64,000 bases of DNA from Anaerobiospirillum sp. NML120449. Its GTDB lineage: Bacteria; Pseudomonadota; Gammaproteobacteria; Enterobacterales; Succinivibrionaceae. Made by a program: the position numbers and the translations under genes. The notes under the pieces were generated by a model. That model worked only from the letters and a program-made list of their open reading frames with translations, was not told the DNA's origin and ran no database searches. The stretch is taken from NCBI RefSeq assembly GCF_023051105.1, contig NZ_JALKIL010000019.1, positions 1 through 64,000 of the forward strand. Reading direction: 5' to 3'. Shown piece after piece: positions 50,201-57,757 of the stretch (the stretch's first letter is position 1; each line of letters opens with the position of its first letter).

Positions 50201-52221
50201 TCGAAAGCGAACTGGCATCTGATGCTCCACGCTCAGAGGCTGATACTGAGTTCAAGGGCATGGACGATGTAATTCCAAGCTCTGGTGAGTCAGTTGACCT
50301 GGTAATTCCTTCTGAAGCAGAAATTGCTGCCGGTCAGAACCACGAAAATGACTTCGATCTTGATGAGAGCAACAAGATGCTCGACAACATCGATGTCAGC
50401 GGATCTGAGGACTTTGGCGATGACGAGCTCAATATCGCTCCTGGCACGGCTGATCGTGAGGCAGCTCAGAATCTGAATCACGAGCTTGCTGATGATCAGA
50501 ACTTCTCCGATCTGATGGGTGATGATTTCCGTGGTCTTGAGAATATCGAGAACAATCATCACAACGACCTCAAGGAAAATGACTTCATCATGCCTGAGCC
50601 TGAGGAAATGGCCTCCGGCAATGCTCTGAATGAAGGTGTTGACCTTGAGGGAGCTCTGGATAACCTCAATCTGGATGAGATCACCAGCAACGAGTTTGGT
50701 GATTCTGCTGAAGACGCTGCTCCGGCATCTGATGCAGCTATCCAGCCTGAGACTCAGTCCGCTGCTCAGGATGACCTTGCTGGCGATATGCCAGAGGCTG
50801 TTGATCCAGCTGCTGAAGTTCTGGCCAATGACTTTGGTGCAGACCTCGGTGAGCTTGCTCGCAAGCCTGCTGATGAGGCTGACATGGGCACTGGTACTCA
50901 AAGCGATGCCGGTAAGAGCCTGGCCGATGACATCATCTCCGGTGATGATCTGGCCGATGGCCCTGACTTCGGCTCTGACATGGCTGACATGCCAGAGGCT
51001 GACATGGGGGCCGGTATGCCTGAGGCTGCCGCTGATGGCAACATGGCAGAGATGCCTGAGGCTGCTGAGGCTGTGGCAGATGCTGATGCCGACAAGGCAG
51101 AGATGCCTGAGGCCGCCGCTGATGCCCACATGGCAGAGGTGCCTGAGGCTGCCGCTGATGCCGACATTGCAGAGATGCCAGAGGCTGCTGAGGCTGTGGC
51201 AGATGCTGACGCTGAGGCTGCTCCGGTGGTTGAGGCTCCTGAGGCAAGTGCTGAGGAGACAGAGCTGGCCCATGAAATCGAAGAGCCATTCATTGATGCC
51301 TCAAAGGTTCAGGATGCAGAAATTGTCCCTGAGGCTGACAGTACTGAACAGGCTGCTGACAGTGATGAGCCTTCCATGTGGTCTGTACCGCAGGATGAGT
51401 TCGATATCAGCAATGTGTCAGGTGTCAGTGCCGCAGAGCCGGCAGAGGCTGCTGAGAGCATGACCAGTGATCTGGGCAGCATGTCTGATGCAGGCTTTAC
51501 CACCAGTGATTTTACTGATGAGCCTGCTGTTGAGGCAGCTGCTGAGCCAGAGGCTGAATCTGATCTGACTCAGTCAGGTGATAGCATGCCAGACATGGCA
51601 CCACCTGATTTTGATATCAGTGATGATGAAGCTCTGCTCAACTCCAGCATCGACGGTTCAGACGCTCTGGCCGATATGCTCAGTGATGTACCTGCTGATA
51701 TTCCAGAGGCTATCGTCCAGTCAGGCACCCGCCTGCAGGCACAGCCAGCCGAGGAAGCAGGTGCTGCTGAGGGCGAGCACGAGCTGGCCTTAAATTCCGG
51801 TGAATCCGTTGCCCCGGCTGATTTTGCAGCTGACGGCATGGACGATCTTGACCTGTCAGGATTTGATAATACTGCTCAGGACAATGAAGATCAGTCAATG
51901 GTGGCCGGTATGATGGACGGTGAAGGCGACAATGGCATCGACTTTGACAAGCAGGAAGCCCTGGATGCCCAGGACCGCTTTGTTGAGGACATGATGTCCG
52001 GCGCCGGTTCCGATGGCGACTTTGGGAACCTGGATGACGGCTTTGGCGGCTTTGATGAGGCCGGCCAGCTGGACTCCGATGAAGATCTGGGTTCATTTAC
52101 CGATCTGCCAGGTTTCGACGACAGCGCATTTGATGAAGATGGTAGTCTTGCTGACATTCCATTCGATTCAGATGTATTCGGTGCCGATCCGCAGGGCGGC
52201 CAGCCTGAAGCCAGGCTGTAA
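44215..52221 (+). CDS. Giant FimV/HubP-like polar scaffold protein
   Basis: This 2668-residue protein has the plan of FimV (Pseudomonas) and HubP (Vibrio), which anchor at cell poles and organise flagella, chemotaxis arrays, pili or chromosome origins. The signal peptide is about 1-24 (ending YVHA). A Pro/Ala-rich stretch follows, then a peptidoglycan-binding LysM domain at about 110-168 (HTVGPRETIWSIA). A coiled coil spans about 296-399 and one membrane segment about 423-444. The remaining 2200 residues are cytoplasmic and very acidic, with three unrelated arrays: 30 GGFG motifs (about 638-892), ten 18-residue repeats (1064-1243) and six 22-residue repeats (1620-1747). The C-terminal TPR-like FimV domain was not seen; the tail is Asp/Gly/Phe-rich. 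Start: ATG 44215, with TTG at 44203 less likely. It follows usg as in other gammaproteobacteria. Confidence 0.9.
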   Translation: MSFYKHLSTLVMAGLLAFTSYVHAEEEFSISITGPDDMEAAPARPAPRPVVRPAAPVQPQPVARAPAAPAMQTPAQQPAGMNVIPTTPAEQINAAAQEIRPANLPANFQAQHTVGPRETIWSIAHRYSAPHNNVNEFQAVASIYRNNRDAFEGGNVNNIRRGTTINIPVAQEMALEQTQTGSDLLSNGTTTLPPLNRGGLNAQGQGQLAGNTPAGPVGAVNARTPIGMQAQDLTGAAPSAMPVFTARETMLRDVNPNLIPEAGTHDIDKEVITDEQLQAENAKKTDEKVPELAKSSLDLQAIENLLDKTERNIQTAQKDIYRRLDDNIQRSAQVAKDTATVTAKEEVGELINHYEQVIAELQQSNTDLKSSLSKINKQVEQIRGFQMETADSVATLDRRIEDQSMPIGTPAVGGTNNFESGPVMWVLLIVGVLALLMSIGLFIFKSRMRRQRAMDNSYDDDGGDFMDEDDMEISSLLASAPVAEMHDEPPRKKQAPAKQEVVEDSGHMDDGPIDDMGMQDDFDGGYDGDLDSFGQDGPSSKKPGENPDFHDEIVMPSAAPLNTAGKAAVAGAAAAGAAMGAAAVAASHEDEAQAAWDSAATNASSALDKSAVNAANNDWANSLDQSEAGASQVDLGGDAGGFGGDDGGFGGAGGDAGGFGGDDGGFGDAGGDAGGFGDAGGDAGGFGGDAGGFGDAGGDAGGFGDAGGDAGGFGGDDGGFGGAGGDAGGFGDAGGDAGGFGDAGGDAGGFGGDDGGFGDAGGDAGGFGDAGGDAGGFGGDDGGFGDASADAGGFGGDDGGFGDAGGDAGGFGDDGGFGDASADAGGFGDAGGFGDAGGDAGGFGDAGGFGDDGGFGDAGGDAGGFGDAGGFGDDGGFGDAGGFGDDGGFAGGDDFPKTDALASQEVIKASADHDDQRDGTPAMADTAAGDAFAVNENSGTEGLGDSGSEKSLYDELNAPDKASGRDYGADMDARESSSDLGGLDFGALADELGPDSGNSSAPALDIPEIDPTVDGFDSGAGMMAAGGAAAAATADSGADTGDMGFGSSDLGADSIGDMGFGDSDLSADSGADMGGMDFGGDDLSADSGADMGGMDFGGDDLSADSGADMGGMDFGGDDLSADSGADMGGMDFGGDDLSADSGADMGSMDFGGDDLSADSGADMGGMDFGGDDLSADSGADMGGMDFGGDDLSADSGADMGGMDFGGDDLSADSGADMGGMDFGGDDLSADSGADMGGMDFGSDLPSESGTDMGEMGFGSDLGGDFGGDMAADPASDMGDLNVGADSPGADDSNSFVDLNEGASGDEAHPVDALDAADAFGGDDAGFGADTDLSAEDSADDLSGSADSSAIHDAPSELDELSNTFNLNEDHVADLEREAVPQAATEEARDLADVMGTSLADANLEEPQESGATDFADAMDDSRADASQDEPLESEAADLAKALGSQAPEAADDAFAADDTFGSSDDFGSSTEGDDLAAGFDAPEHDAAADDLMGAGDSASDDLLASGDDALDDFGDDLAAESGAAIGAEMGNMGGDFAADPADMGDIGDLGGDLGGDDFASMGDDLGAAMGDGLDAGGPDDAAFKDLSQEDDVVKGDDSVQGQDFNEALGLDGDAPEAAADDAFGGDADPFAEAPAEAPANAADDAFGGDADPFAEAAEAPANAADDAFGGDADPFAEAAEAPANAADDAFGGDADPFAEAAEAPANAADDAFGGDADPFAEAAEAPANAADDAFGGDADPFAEAAEAPAAEADAAAQEALEEAAPAVADAAETPAEAAATEPAVEPEAESAAEAAADPEAKAEEAPSAEDDIFGGDEADKAAAAAVADAFGTDDDDELDALNSENPFGHDSMSHDSNGLFGNELGGGMNDFGPDDSGMSAFGGDHDLSGGAMHDLGDNGLNHDAMSSMGDSANDGFGSIGAVDSSFPFEETDNSYPFLGDDHEEMGRGDWETGPVDDIGDSMADDFTRFAENLMSGNNPSSEGDQSHASRNEDSLLESELASDAPRSEADTEFKGMDDVIPSSGESVDLVIPSEAEIAAGQNHENDFDLDESNKMLDNIDVSGSEDFGDDELNIAPGTADREAAQNLNHELADDQNFSDLMGDDFRGLENIENNHHNDLKENDFIMPEPEEMASGNALNEGVDLEGALDNLNLDEITSNEFGDSAEDAAPASDAAIQPETQSAAQDDLAGDMPEAVDPAAEVLANDFGADLGELARKPADEADMGTGTQSDAGKSLADDIISGDDLADGPDFGSDMADMPEADMGAGMPEAAADGNMAEMPEAAEAVADADADKAEMPEAAADAHMAEVPEAAADADIAEMPEAAEAVADADAEAAPVVEAPEASAEETELAHEIEEPFIDASKVQDAEIVPEADSTEQAADSDEPSMWSVPQDEFDISNVSGVSAAEPAEAAESMTSDLGSMSDAGFTTSDFTDEPAVEAAAEPEAESDLTQSGDSMPDMAPPDFDISDDEALLNSSIDGSDALADMLSDVPADIPEAIVQSGTRLQAQPAEEAGAAEGEHELALNSGESVAPADFAADGMDDLDLSGFDNTAQDNEDQSMVAGMMDGEGDNGIDFDKQEALDAQDRFVEDMMSGAGSDGDFGNLDDGFGGFDEAGQLDSDEDLGSFTDLPGFDDSAFDEDGSLADIPFDSDVFGADPQGGQPEARL
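46129..46890 (+). repeat. GGFG-motif array inside the FimV-like gene
   Basis: Thirty GGFG motifs plus a final GGFA are separated by DA, DD, GDD, DAGGDA or DASADA. Spacers contain only D, A, G and S. The encoded stretch is about 250 residues of Gly, Asp, Phe and Ala. Confidence 0.95.
47404..47943 (+). repeat. 54-bp repeat, ten copies, inside the FimV-like gene
   Basis: It encodes ten copies of DLSADSGADMGGMDFGGD. Copy 5 has GSMDF and copy 10 ends FGSD. Nucleotide differences are almost all silent third-base changes, suggesting selection on the protein sequence. Degenerate copies flank both ends. Confidence 0.95.
49072..49458 (+). repeat. 66-bp repeat, six copies, inside the FimV-like gene
   Basis: It encodes six copies of DDAFGGDADPFAEA, each followed by an AEAPANAA-type linker. 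DNA copies are nearly identical, so recent expansion is likely. Confidence 0.93.
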
Positions 52222-52229
52222 TTAAAAGG

Positions 52230-52257
52230 GAGGTGACTTCGGTCACCTCTTTTTTTA
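52230..52257 (+). terminator. Terminator of the FimV-like gene
   Basis: GAGGTGAC-TTCG-GTCACCTC (stable tetraloop) followed by TTTTTTT, nine bases after the stop. Confidence 0.95.
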
Positions 52258-52596
52258 TGCATTTAGCTCATACTTATGCGGCTATACTCCATGTCTGGCA
52301 GTGCAGACTGCTGGCAGCACACACTGATGCACCGCACACACAGCATGCTCAGCTCGCACATCATGCGCCGCAAACACAGCATGCTCAGTTCGCACATCAT
52401 GCGCCGCACGCACAGCATGCGCAGCGCGTACATCATGACCTGCATGGCTGCAGCGCTGTGCCAGCTTTGCGCTGCCATGCTGTAGCGGGAGCTGCCGTAT
52501 CTGCACAGGATGCATCTGTTTCAGCAGCTGCAGAATGGCTGTAGCGAACAGACATGATGTGAGCTAATTTCAGGGAATTTGAGAGCGGGAGTAATG
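52258..52596. other. Spacer before the M15 peptidase
   Basis: It contains the 36-bp array at 52339-52446. No gene is supported; truA, which often follows fimV, is not here. Confidence 0.5.
52339..52446. repeat. 36-bp tandem repeat, three copies
   Basis: The unit CACAGCATGCTCAGCTCGCA CATCATGCGCCGCAAA begins at 52339, 52375 and 52411, the last copy degenerate. There are no spacers. Confidence 0.8.
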
Positions 52597-53316
52597 ATGA
52601 TTGAGGTGACCAGATGTATGGGCCTGAGTACTGAGGGCCTGGTTGAGTTTGAGGATGGCCTGATGTGCCTTCCTGAGGCAAAGGAGGCATTTCTTGAGCT
52701 GCGTGAGTGTGCAGCCCGTGAGGGTTTTGAGCTTAAGGCATGCTCGGCTTTTCGTTCCTTCGAGGCACAGGCTGCTATCTTTGGTGCCAAGTTTCGAGGC
52801 GATCGTCCCATTCTGGATGCCAATGAAGAGCCACTGGCTGTTATTCCTGAGGATCCGGTAGAGCGCATCAGAGCCATTTTGCGCTTTTCAGCTATGCCTG
52901 GTTTTTCCCGTCATCACTTCGGATCTGACTTTGATGTCTATGCTCCAAACAAATTGCCTGAGGGGCAGAAGCTTCAGCTGACCAGCCGTGAGTATGATCA
53001 TGGGGCTTATTTTTATGAGCTGGGATGCTTTCTCAGGGAAAATCTGAGAACATATGGGTTTGGCAATCCTTACCAGGGTGGTTTCAGCCGTCCGGGCGGT
53101 CTTCCTGACGATGCCGAAGGTGCTGGTCTTGTCGTTGTAGGTAATGAGCCATGGCATATTTCCCATCTTGCTACTGCGCAGGAGTATTTAAGGGAGTATG
53201 ACTTCCAGGATGCACTTGATTATGTAGCCGGCAGCGACCTTGAGTTTGCCCCCTATGTCCGCAGCGTCATGACTCTTGAGCAGGCTGATGCCATGCTGCG
53301 CTTCTGCTGCATTTAG
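52597..53316 (+). CDS. M15 family metallopeptidase (VanY/LdcB-like)
   Basis: This 239-residue protein resembles zinc carboxypeptidases that trim peptidoglycan stem peptides. The motifs are SAFRSFEAQ, SRHHFGSDFDVY with H106 and D113 as zinc ligands (H-x6-D), and EPWHISH with catalytic Glu184 and zinc ligand His187. No signal peptide is visible, which is unusual for a wall enzyme; it may act in the cytoplasm on recycled muropeptides, like LD-carboxypeptidases. The ATG at 52597 has GGGAG at a better distance than the ATG at 52594. The neighbouring FimV-like protein has a peptidoglycan-binding domain, but strong termination between them argues against an operon. Confidence 0.85.
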   Translation: MIEVTRCMGLSTEGLVEFEDGLMCLPEAKEAFLELRECAAREGFELKACSAFRSFEAQAAIFGAKFRGDRPILDANEEPLAVIPEDPVERIRAILRFSAMPGFSRHHFGSDFDVYAPNKLPEGQKLQLTSREYDHGAYFYELGCFLRENLRTYGFGNPYQGGFSRPGGLPDDAEGAGLVVVGNEPWHISHLATAQEYLREYDFQDALDYVAGSDLEFAPYVRSVMTLEQADAMLRFCCI

Positions 53317-53521
53317 CTTATTGCTGAGCCGGAGCCATTGGCATGCTGCTCATGAGCTTCATTTAGTAATATGCCTGATAACTGGTCATGGTCATGGTCA
53401 TGCTGCGACATTGACTGAAGAGGTTGTCGTGAGCCGTACTGATGCATATGCCATATGCTTTCCATATTATTATGGTCAGTAATAACCTTGTGTTTTAATT
53501 TCTTTTAAGGTCAACAGCAAT

Positions 53522-55252
53522 ATGTTTACTATTACTTATAAATCAGATCCTGATGAGCAGTGGTCGTGGGACAGGTATTCTGATGATGTCTCTCCAAAGG
53601 AGGTAAAGAGACATATTGATCCTGAACATGGCTATTCAATGAACTATTTTCTTAAGCATTGCGGCATAAGGATGCTTAATGGAGAGGAGTATCGCGCTGC
53701 TTACAGCCTTGCAAGAAAGGCAGCTGAGGATAGCGGCCTGAGACAGGATGTTCTCAGGTGTCTGGACATGATGAAGATTCCGGGACAGGACAAGGTGCAG
53801 CCTGCAGGAGATCCTGCATCCGTAAGGTACGATCTTGCTTCTACTTTATGGGCTGTCTTCATCGCCATGTCTTCAGATTGCGGATCTTTTGAAAGTGTTG
53901 GTGCCAAGCTCTCAGCTGATTCTGATTTCACAGCAGCAATTAACGTTCTGTTGCCAGACTCTCTTCCGCCACATCAGGATCATTCCCCTGTTGATATGGC
54001 ATTTGTCATGGCTGCATGGGATGAAGCATGCAGAAATCAGGATTTTCCGACCTCCAGTGATCAAGCTGGGTTCTGGTTTAAAGCTGTTCCTGAGGCATCT
54101 GTCAGTCAGGACCGACTGGGGTATAAGGCCGACTATGGTTTTCTCAGGGGGCAGGCCCTGACCTCTGATCGTGCTTTCATGGACATATCCGTGGGAGATA
54201 TTCTTTATACACAGGCTATTAACCCTTTAAACATAAACAAGAGCGCACTTTTCTGGAAAGCGCTTATATACAACATCTCTGATCGATCACTTTCAGATTT
54301 GATATTTGTTGCCGCCGAGGAGCAGGACGAGCAGTCTTACAAAAGACTAAGCTCTCATTTTGGCAGCATTTCCGGCAATATCTTTGTTACAGAGGCATTT
54401 CCTCACTCGGGTCATCTGTTCAAAGGCATTCTTTCCAGTGGTGTAGAGCTGCTTATTGCAGCTGGCTCTACCGACACTGGCAATGATGAATGTGATGATG
54501 ATGATGACGATTATTACGATTTCATGTATGACCTGGACAATGGCGAGTTTAAGTCAGTAGATTTCTGCAGTCCGCTTGTTGTAACAAAGACAGAGCAGAT
54601 CTTTAACAGCAAGGATCTGGAAAAATGCAAGTCGCACAGGAGCTTTGTATCTGAGGCATATACTCATGGCGGCAATATGGAAAAAGTAACTGTCGAGGCT
54701 GTTTCACTCAGTGAGCTGCAGAGTCTTGGCAAGAAGAATAAAAAACTCTTTCCTGATGAGCTGAAGGATGAGCTTTATCCTTTTGAGGGCTTAAAGACCC
54801 TGGTGAAAAAGACCATTTATTCACAGCCTGCCGGAAAGAGGGTTACAAAGAAGGCTCTGGAGAGTTTTAACAGGAATCCGGAGAACGCCAGCACTGTGTA
54901 CTATGTATGTACAGTTGAGAATGACGAGCATGGCTTCAAACAGATAATTGCAGCGCTCAACGAACAGTGGCTGTGTCAGAAAGCTGCAAAGGTCGCCGGA
55001 AAAACCTACAACATTAACTTTCTTGCCAGGTGCAAGAGTGAAAAGAAGCCATTACTGCTCGATTTTGCCCGTGAATCAACAAGAATGCTCGATCTGTACA
55101 GAATCAGGTGTAATGAGGCCCTGGGCAGCAAAGATGAAGTAACCAAGAGTACTGTGTATAGATTGATCAGCCGTCATAATAAGGATCTTCTTGCCTGCCT
55201 TAAGCTGTACATGTCTACAATCCTGTCATCGTCTGATTCAGGCAAAGTCTGA
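53522..55252 (+). CDS. Unknown 576-residue soluble protein
   Basis: I do not recognise this protein. There is no signal peptide or membrane segment. The N-terminus (YKSDPDEQWSWDRYSD) is acidic and aromatic. A run of Asp residues followed by Tyr (DDDDDDYYDFMYD) lies at about 325-337. The C-terminal third is Lys-rich and helical (KKTIYSQPAGKRVTKKALES, then VTKSTVYRLISRHNKDLLAC). The long intact frame, AAGG ribosome site and its own terminator indicate a real gene. Its codon choice is less biased than in the neighbouring FimV-like and HrpA genes, which could mean low expression or later acquisition. No partner gene is adjacent. Confidence 0.8.
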   Translation: MFTITYKSDPDEQWSWDRYSDDVSPKEVKRHIDPEHGYSMNYFLKHCGIRMLNGEEYRAAYSLARKAAEDSGLRQDVLRCLDMMKIPGQDKVQPAGDPASVRYDLASTLWAVFIAMSSDCGSFESVGAKLSADSDFTAAINVLLPDSLPPHQDHSPVDMAFVMAAWDEACRNQDFPTSSDQAGFWFKAVPEASVSQDRLGYKADYGFLRGQALTSDRAFMDISVGDILYTQAINPLNINKSALFWKALIYNISDRSLSDLIFVAAEEQDEQSYKRLSSHFGSISGNIFVTEAFPHSGHLFKGILSSGVELLIAAGSTDTGNDECDDDDDDYYDFMYDLDNGEFKSVDFCSPLVVTKTEQIFNSKDLEKCKSHRSFVSEAYTHGGNMEKVTVEAVSLSELQSLGKKNKKLFPDELKDELYPFEGLKTLVKKTIYSQPAGKRVTKKALESFNRNPENASTVYYVCTVENDEHGFKQIIAALNEQWLCQKAAKVAGKTYNINFLARCKSEKKPLLLDFARESTRMLDLYRIRCNEALGSKDEVTKSTVYRLISRHNKDLLACLKLYMSTILSSSDSGKV

Positions 55253-56142
55253 CCCACGCAGCAGCGTGCCAGGAGCCAGTATGGCCGTGCATGCTGTTTC
55301 ACATCATGCAGCGTTATTGAACCTGTGCTGGTCTTACAGGCCAAAAGCTTTGTGGCCTGTACTCAAGAGCCTGGCCTGTAGCCTTGGCCCTGGCCTTGGC
55401 CGGGCCGTGTCTGGCCCCTGGCCTTGGCCGTAGCAGGACCGTAGCAGGGGCGTACGCATTGCCTGGCTATAACCACGGTAATGGTCAGGGCAGATGCGCC
55501 GCCCTGTGGCAGCTGCATCCGGGAGCTTGCCGCCCTTCAGGGCAGGTGGTCTCCTGGGTGACTTAAACTAAGGCAGGATCGCTTCTGTTGTGATCTGGAG
55601 CGTGATTTTTGAATTTACTGAGGGCTGTTTACAGCCCTTTTGTTTTTCTGGAAAGAGGGTTTTGCTGTCACAGTGCCAGTGGTAAATTTCGACGGTAATA
55701 CATTTTTAAAGATTTCGTTATGTCAGTCTGACTTTCGGTTAACAGTGGCTTATGCGCGGGCCCGGCTGCATTTCTGAAAGATGATTAGCCTGATTTCATC
55801 AGGTGTTTTGTGATTTGCATTTGTGACATAGATAATGAGATAAAAGGCATGAACAGGCCAGAATTAGGATTTGGACAGTAAAAACTGACGCAAAGCTAAG
55901 ATATTACTAACATTCGGGCGCTAGTATGGTAGTCAGATTCACCAATGAGTGACATGCCGTCGCATACTGCGCAAAAGCTGATCTGAGTGTCCCCCGGATA
56001 GCAGCGTAAGGTCAGATCCCTCAGAAGATTTTTCCTCAGGATCGGGCTATGCGGCTGACAGGTTTGAGTCAGCCTTCAGGCAGGCGCATACGGGCGCAAG
56101 TGCTGATGTGATGCAAAAGTTAATGAATTTGAGGAATTTACT
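55253..56142. other. Spacer with terminator, no gene
   Basis: GC-rich with CTGGCCTTGGCC repeats at 55370-55430, then a terminator, then AT-rich sequence. The segment 55900-56080 has several stems (for example around GATCCCTCAGAAG and CCTCAGGATC) and could be a structured leader of the following gene. Confidence 0.4.
55622..55648 (+). terminator. Terminator of the 576-residue protein gene
   Basis: GGGCTG-TTTA-CAGCCC followed by TTTTGTTTTT, about 370 bases after the stop. Confidence 0.75.
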
Positions 56143-56868
56143 ATGAGAAATGTACTTAAGCTTACCGTTGTAGCTGCTGTTGCCGCCTCTTCCTTTGCTG
56201 TTTTTGCAGCTCCAGCACCAGCACCAGCCGCACCGGCCGAGACTCAGCTGGTAACCGCTCCACATCCAGCCTTTGGTAATGCCGGGGATTACTATGGCCA
56301 GGGTCCAGCCATGGGCCCACGCAACGGCACCGGTCCACGCGCTGCTGCCGGTGAGTGCCCACATTTAAATGGCATGCCACCAGCACCAGGCTCACGTGCC
56401 TATACCGGCCCACGCTCTCCAAAGCATGTTAAGGCTGCCCACGGCAAGGCTCATCACCTTGCCCACCTGACTCCTCACATGGGTCCTGGCGCCGGTAAGG
56501 CCCTTGGCACATGGTGTCCACAGCACAACACCTTTATAGCCGAGTGTGCAGGTGAGGACTTCAACAAGGTATTCAAGGCTGACTTTGACCAGCTGCAGGC
56601 TTTAAAGGATCAGGAGTTCATCAAGAAGCAGATCCTCAAGGCCCGCATTGCCGACGGTGACAACGCTGCTACCATCACCAGGTACGCTCAGGACGTTAAC
56701 ACTGCACGCCGTGCCGTACGTGACTTTGACTACCAGCTGCGCCTGAAGATCCGTGACTACGTAAAGGGCCACATTGAGGGCCCTGTTGCCGGTGCCGCTC
56801 CAGTGGTTCCTGCACCAGCCGCAGCTCCGGCAGCCGCTGCTCCAGCTCCAGTAAAGGCTCCACGCTAA
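56143..56868 (+). CDS. Exported His/Pro/Ala-rich protein of unknown function
   Basis: This 241-residue protein has a clear signal peptide (about 1-22, AVFA) and should be periplasmic. A Pro/Ala stretch and a Gly/Pro-rich region with GECPHLNGMPP follow, then a His-rich block (HGKAHHLAHLTPHMGPG, about 100-116). Next comes TWCPQHNTFIAEC (three conserved-looking Cys with C73), then a helical segment of about 70 residues (LQALKDQEFIKKQILKARIA) and a Pro/Ala tail. The helical part recalls periplasmic metal or stress chaperones of the Spy/CpxP/ZraP type, but the diagnostic motif is not seen. Metal binding is a guess from the His and Cys. GAGGAA precedes the ATG. Confidence 0.75.
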   Translation: MRNVLKLTVVAAVAASSFAVFAAPAPAPAAPAETQLVTAPHPAFGNAGDYYGQGPAMGPRNGTGPRAAAGECPHLNGMPPAPGSRAYTGPRSPKHVKAAHGKAHHLAHLTPHMGPGAGKALGTWCPQHNTFIAECAGEDFNKVFKADFDQLQALKDQEFIKKQILKARIADGDNAATITRYAQDVNTARRAVRDFDYQLRLKIRDYVKGHIEGPVAGAAPVVPAPAAAPAAAAPAPVKAPR

Positions 56869-56934
56869 TCAGCGCTATATGTCAGTGACAGGAGCAGGGC
56901 CAGTGCCATAACCTGTCATGACATCCAGACTCAC

Positions 56935-56973
56935 GCAAAGGGCTCTCTGAAACATACTCAGAGAGCCCTTTGC
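56935..56973 (+). terminator. Terminator after the exported protein
   Basis: GCAAAGGGCTCTCTGA and TCAGAGAGCCCTTTGC form a perfect 16-bp stem with a seven-base loop. The T-run is short. Confidence 0.7.
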
Positions 56974-57757
56974 CATTTCCGGTCGTCCGTAAACCCCCGG
57001 CTAAGTCAGCGGCCACTGACCATCGACAGCCATTAACCAGACACCCTTTTCTTGCGTGCTGGATGCCCGGCCAGGCCAGGCTTGTATCACCGTGCGAGCA
57101 TCGCCTGGCGGGTATCACCGTCAGGGCATATCCATGCGGGCATAGCCGTGCGAGCATCGCCTGGCGCTGTCCTGCCAGCGCCTGTTTTTCGGGCGTTGTT
57201 TGCCTGGGGCGGTTTGCCTGTATGACGAGCTGGGGCGGCTGGCAGTAAGTGGGGAATTTTTCTGGCAGGAATGGTACTTTTTTCTGGTGGAGAGCTGGTC
57301 AGGGGGAGGGCGCGTTGTTGCCGGGGCTGTCAGGCTTGTCGGGGAATTTATGGAGGCTGTGCCTCATGGTGGTTTGAGAAAAATGGTATTTTTGGAGGGT
57401 CGGTAGGCTTTTTGGATTGATATTTCTTGCGCTCAGGTGGTGTTGTAATGGCCTTAAGTGATAAAAAATAGCGTGCTCTTACAGGGTTTGGGCAGGTCTA
57501 TTTGATAAAAATTGCTGTAGATTTTGGCCTGTATATGCCGCCAGAGCCCGATGGCACGGGCTTTTTACAAAGTCGAGCAAAATATTTCCCAATTGGGTAT
57601 CATTAGACTAACTCAAGGGATAGCTTTTGGAGGTGCTTCAGCAGCAGCTGTAAAGATCCGGAAGCTTGCATGGTTTTTTCCTTCTGCTTCACTTCAGAAG
57701 CTGATCTGCTTGATCTTGTTGTTATCAGTTTTAGCTGAGATGACTGGAGAGGTTCGT
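56974..57757. other. Spacer before trxB
   Basis: GC-rich with GCGAGCATCGCCTGGCG occurring at 57096 and 57150, then AT-rich from 57400. The frame upstream of trxB stays open from 57524, but its sequence does not look coding. No gene is supported. Confidence 0.45.

Noticed and set aside
57524-57757. N-terminal extension of thioredoxin reductase
   Set aside because: The ATG at 57758 has a strong ribosome site and gives the standard length; the upstream residues resemble no targeting signal.
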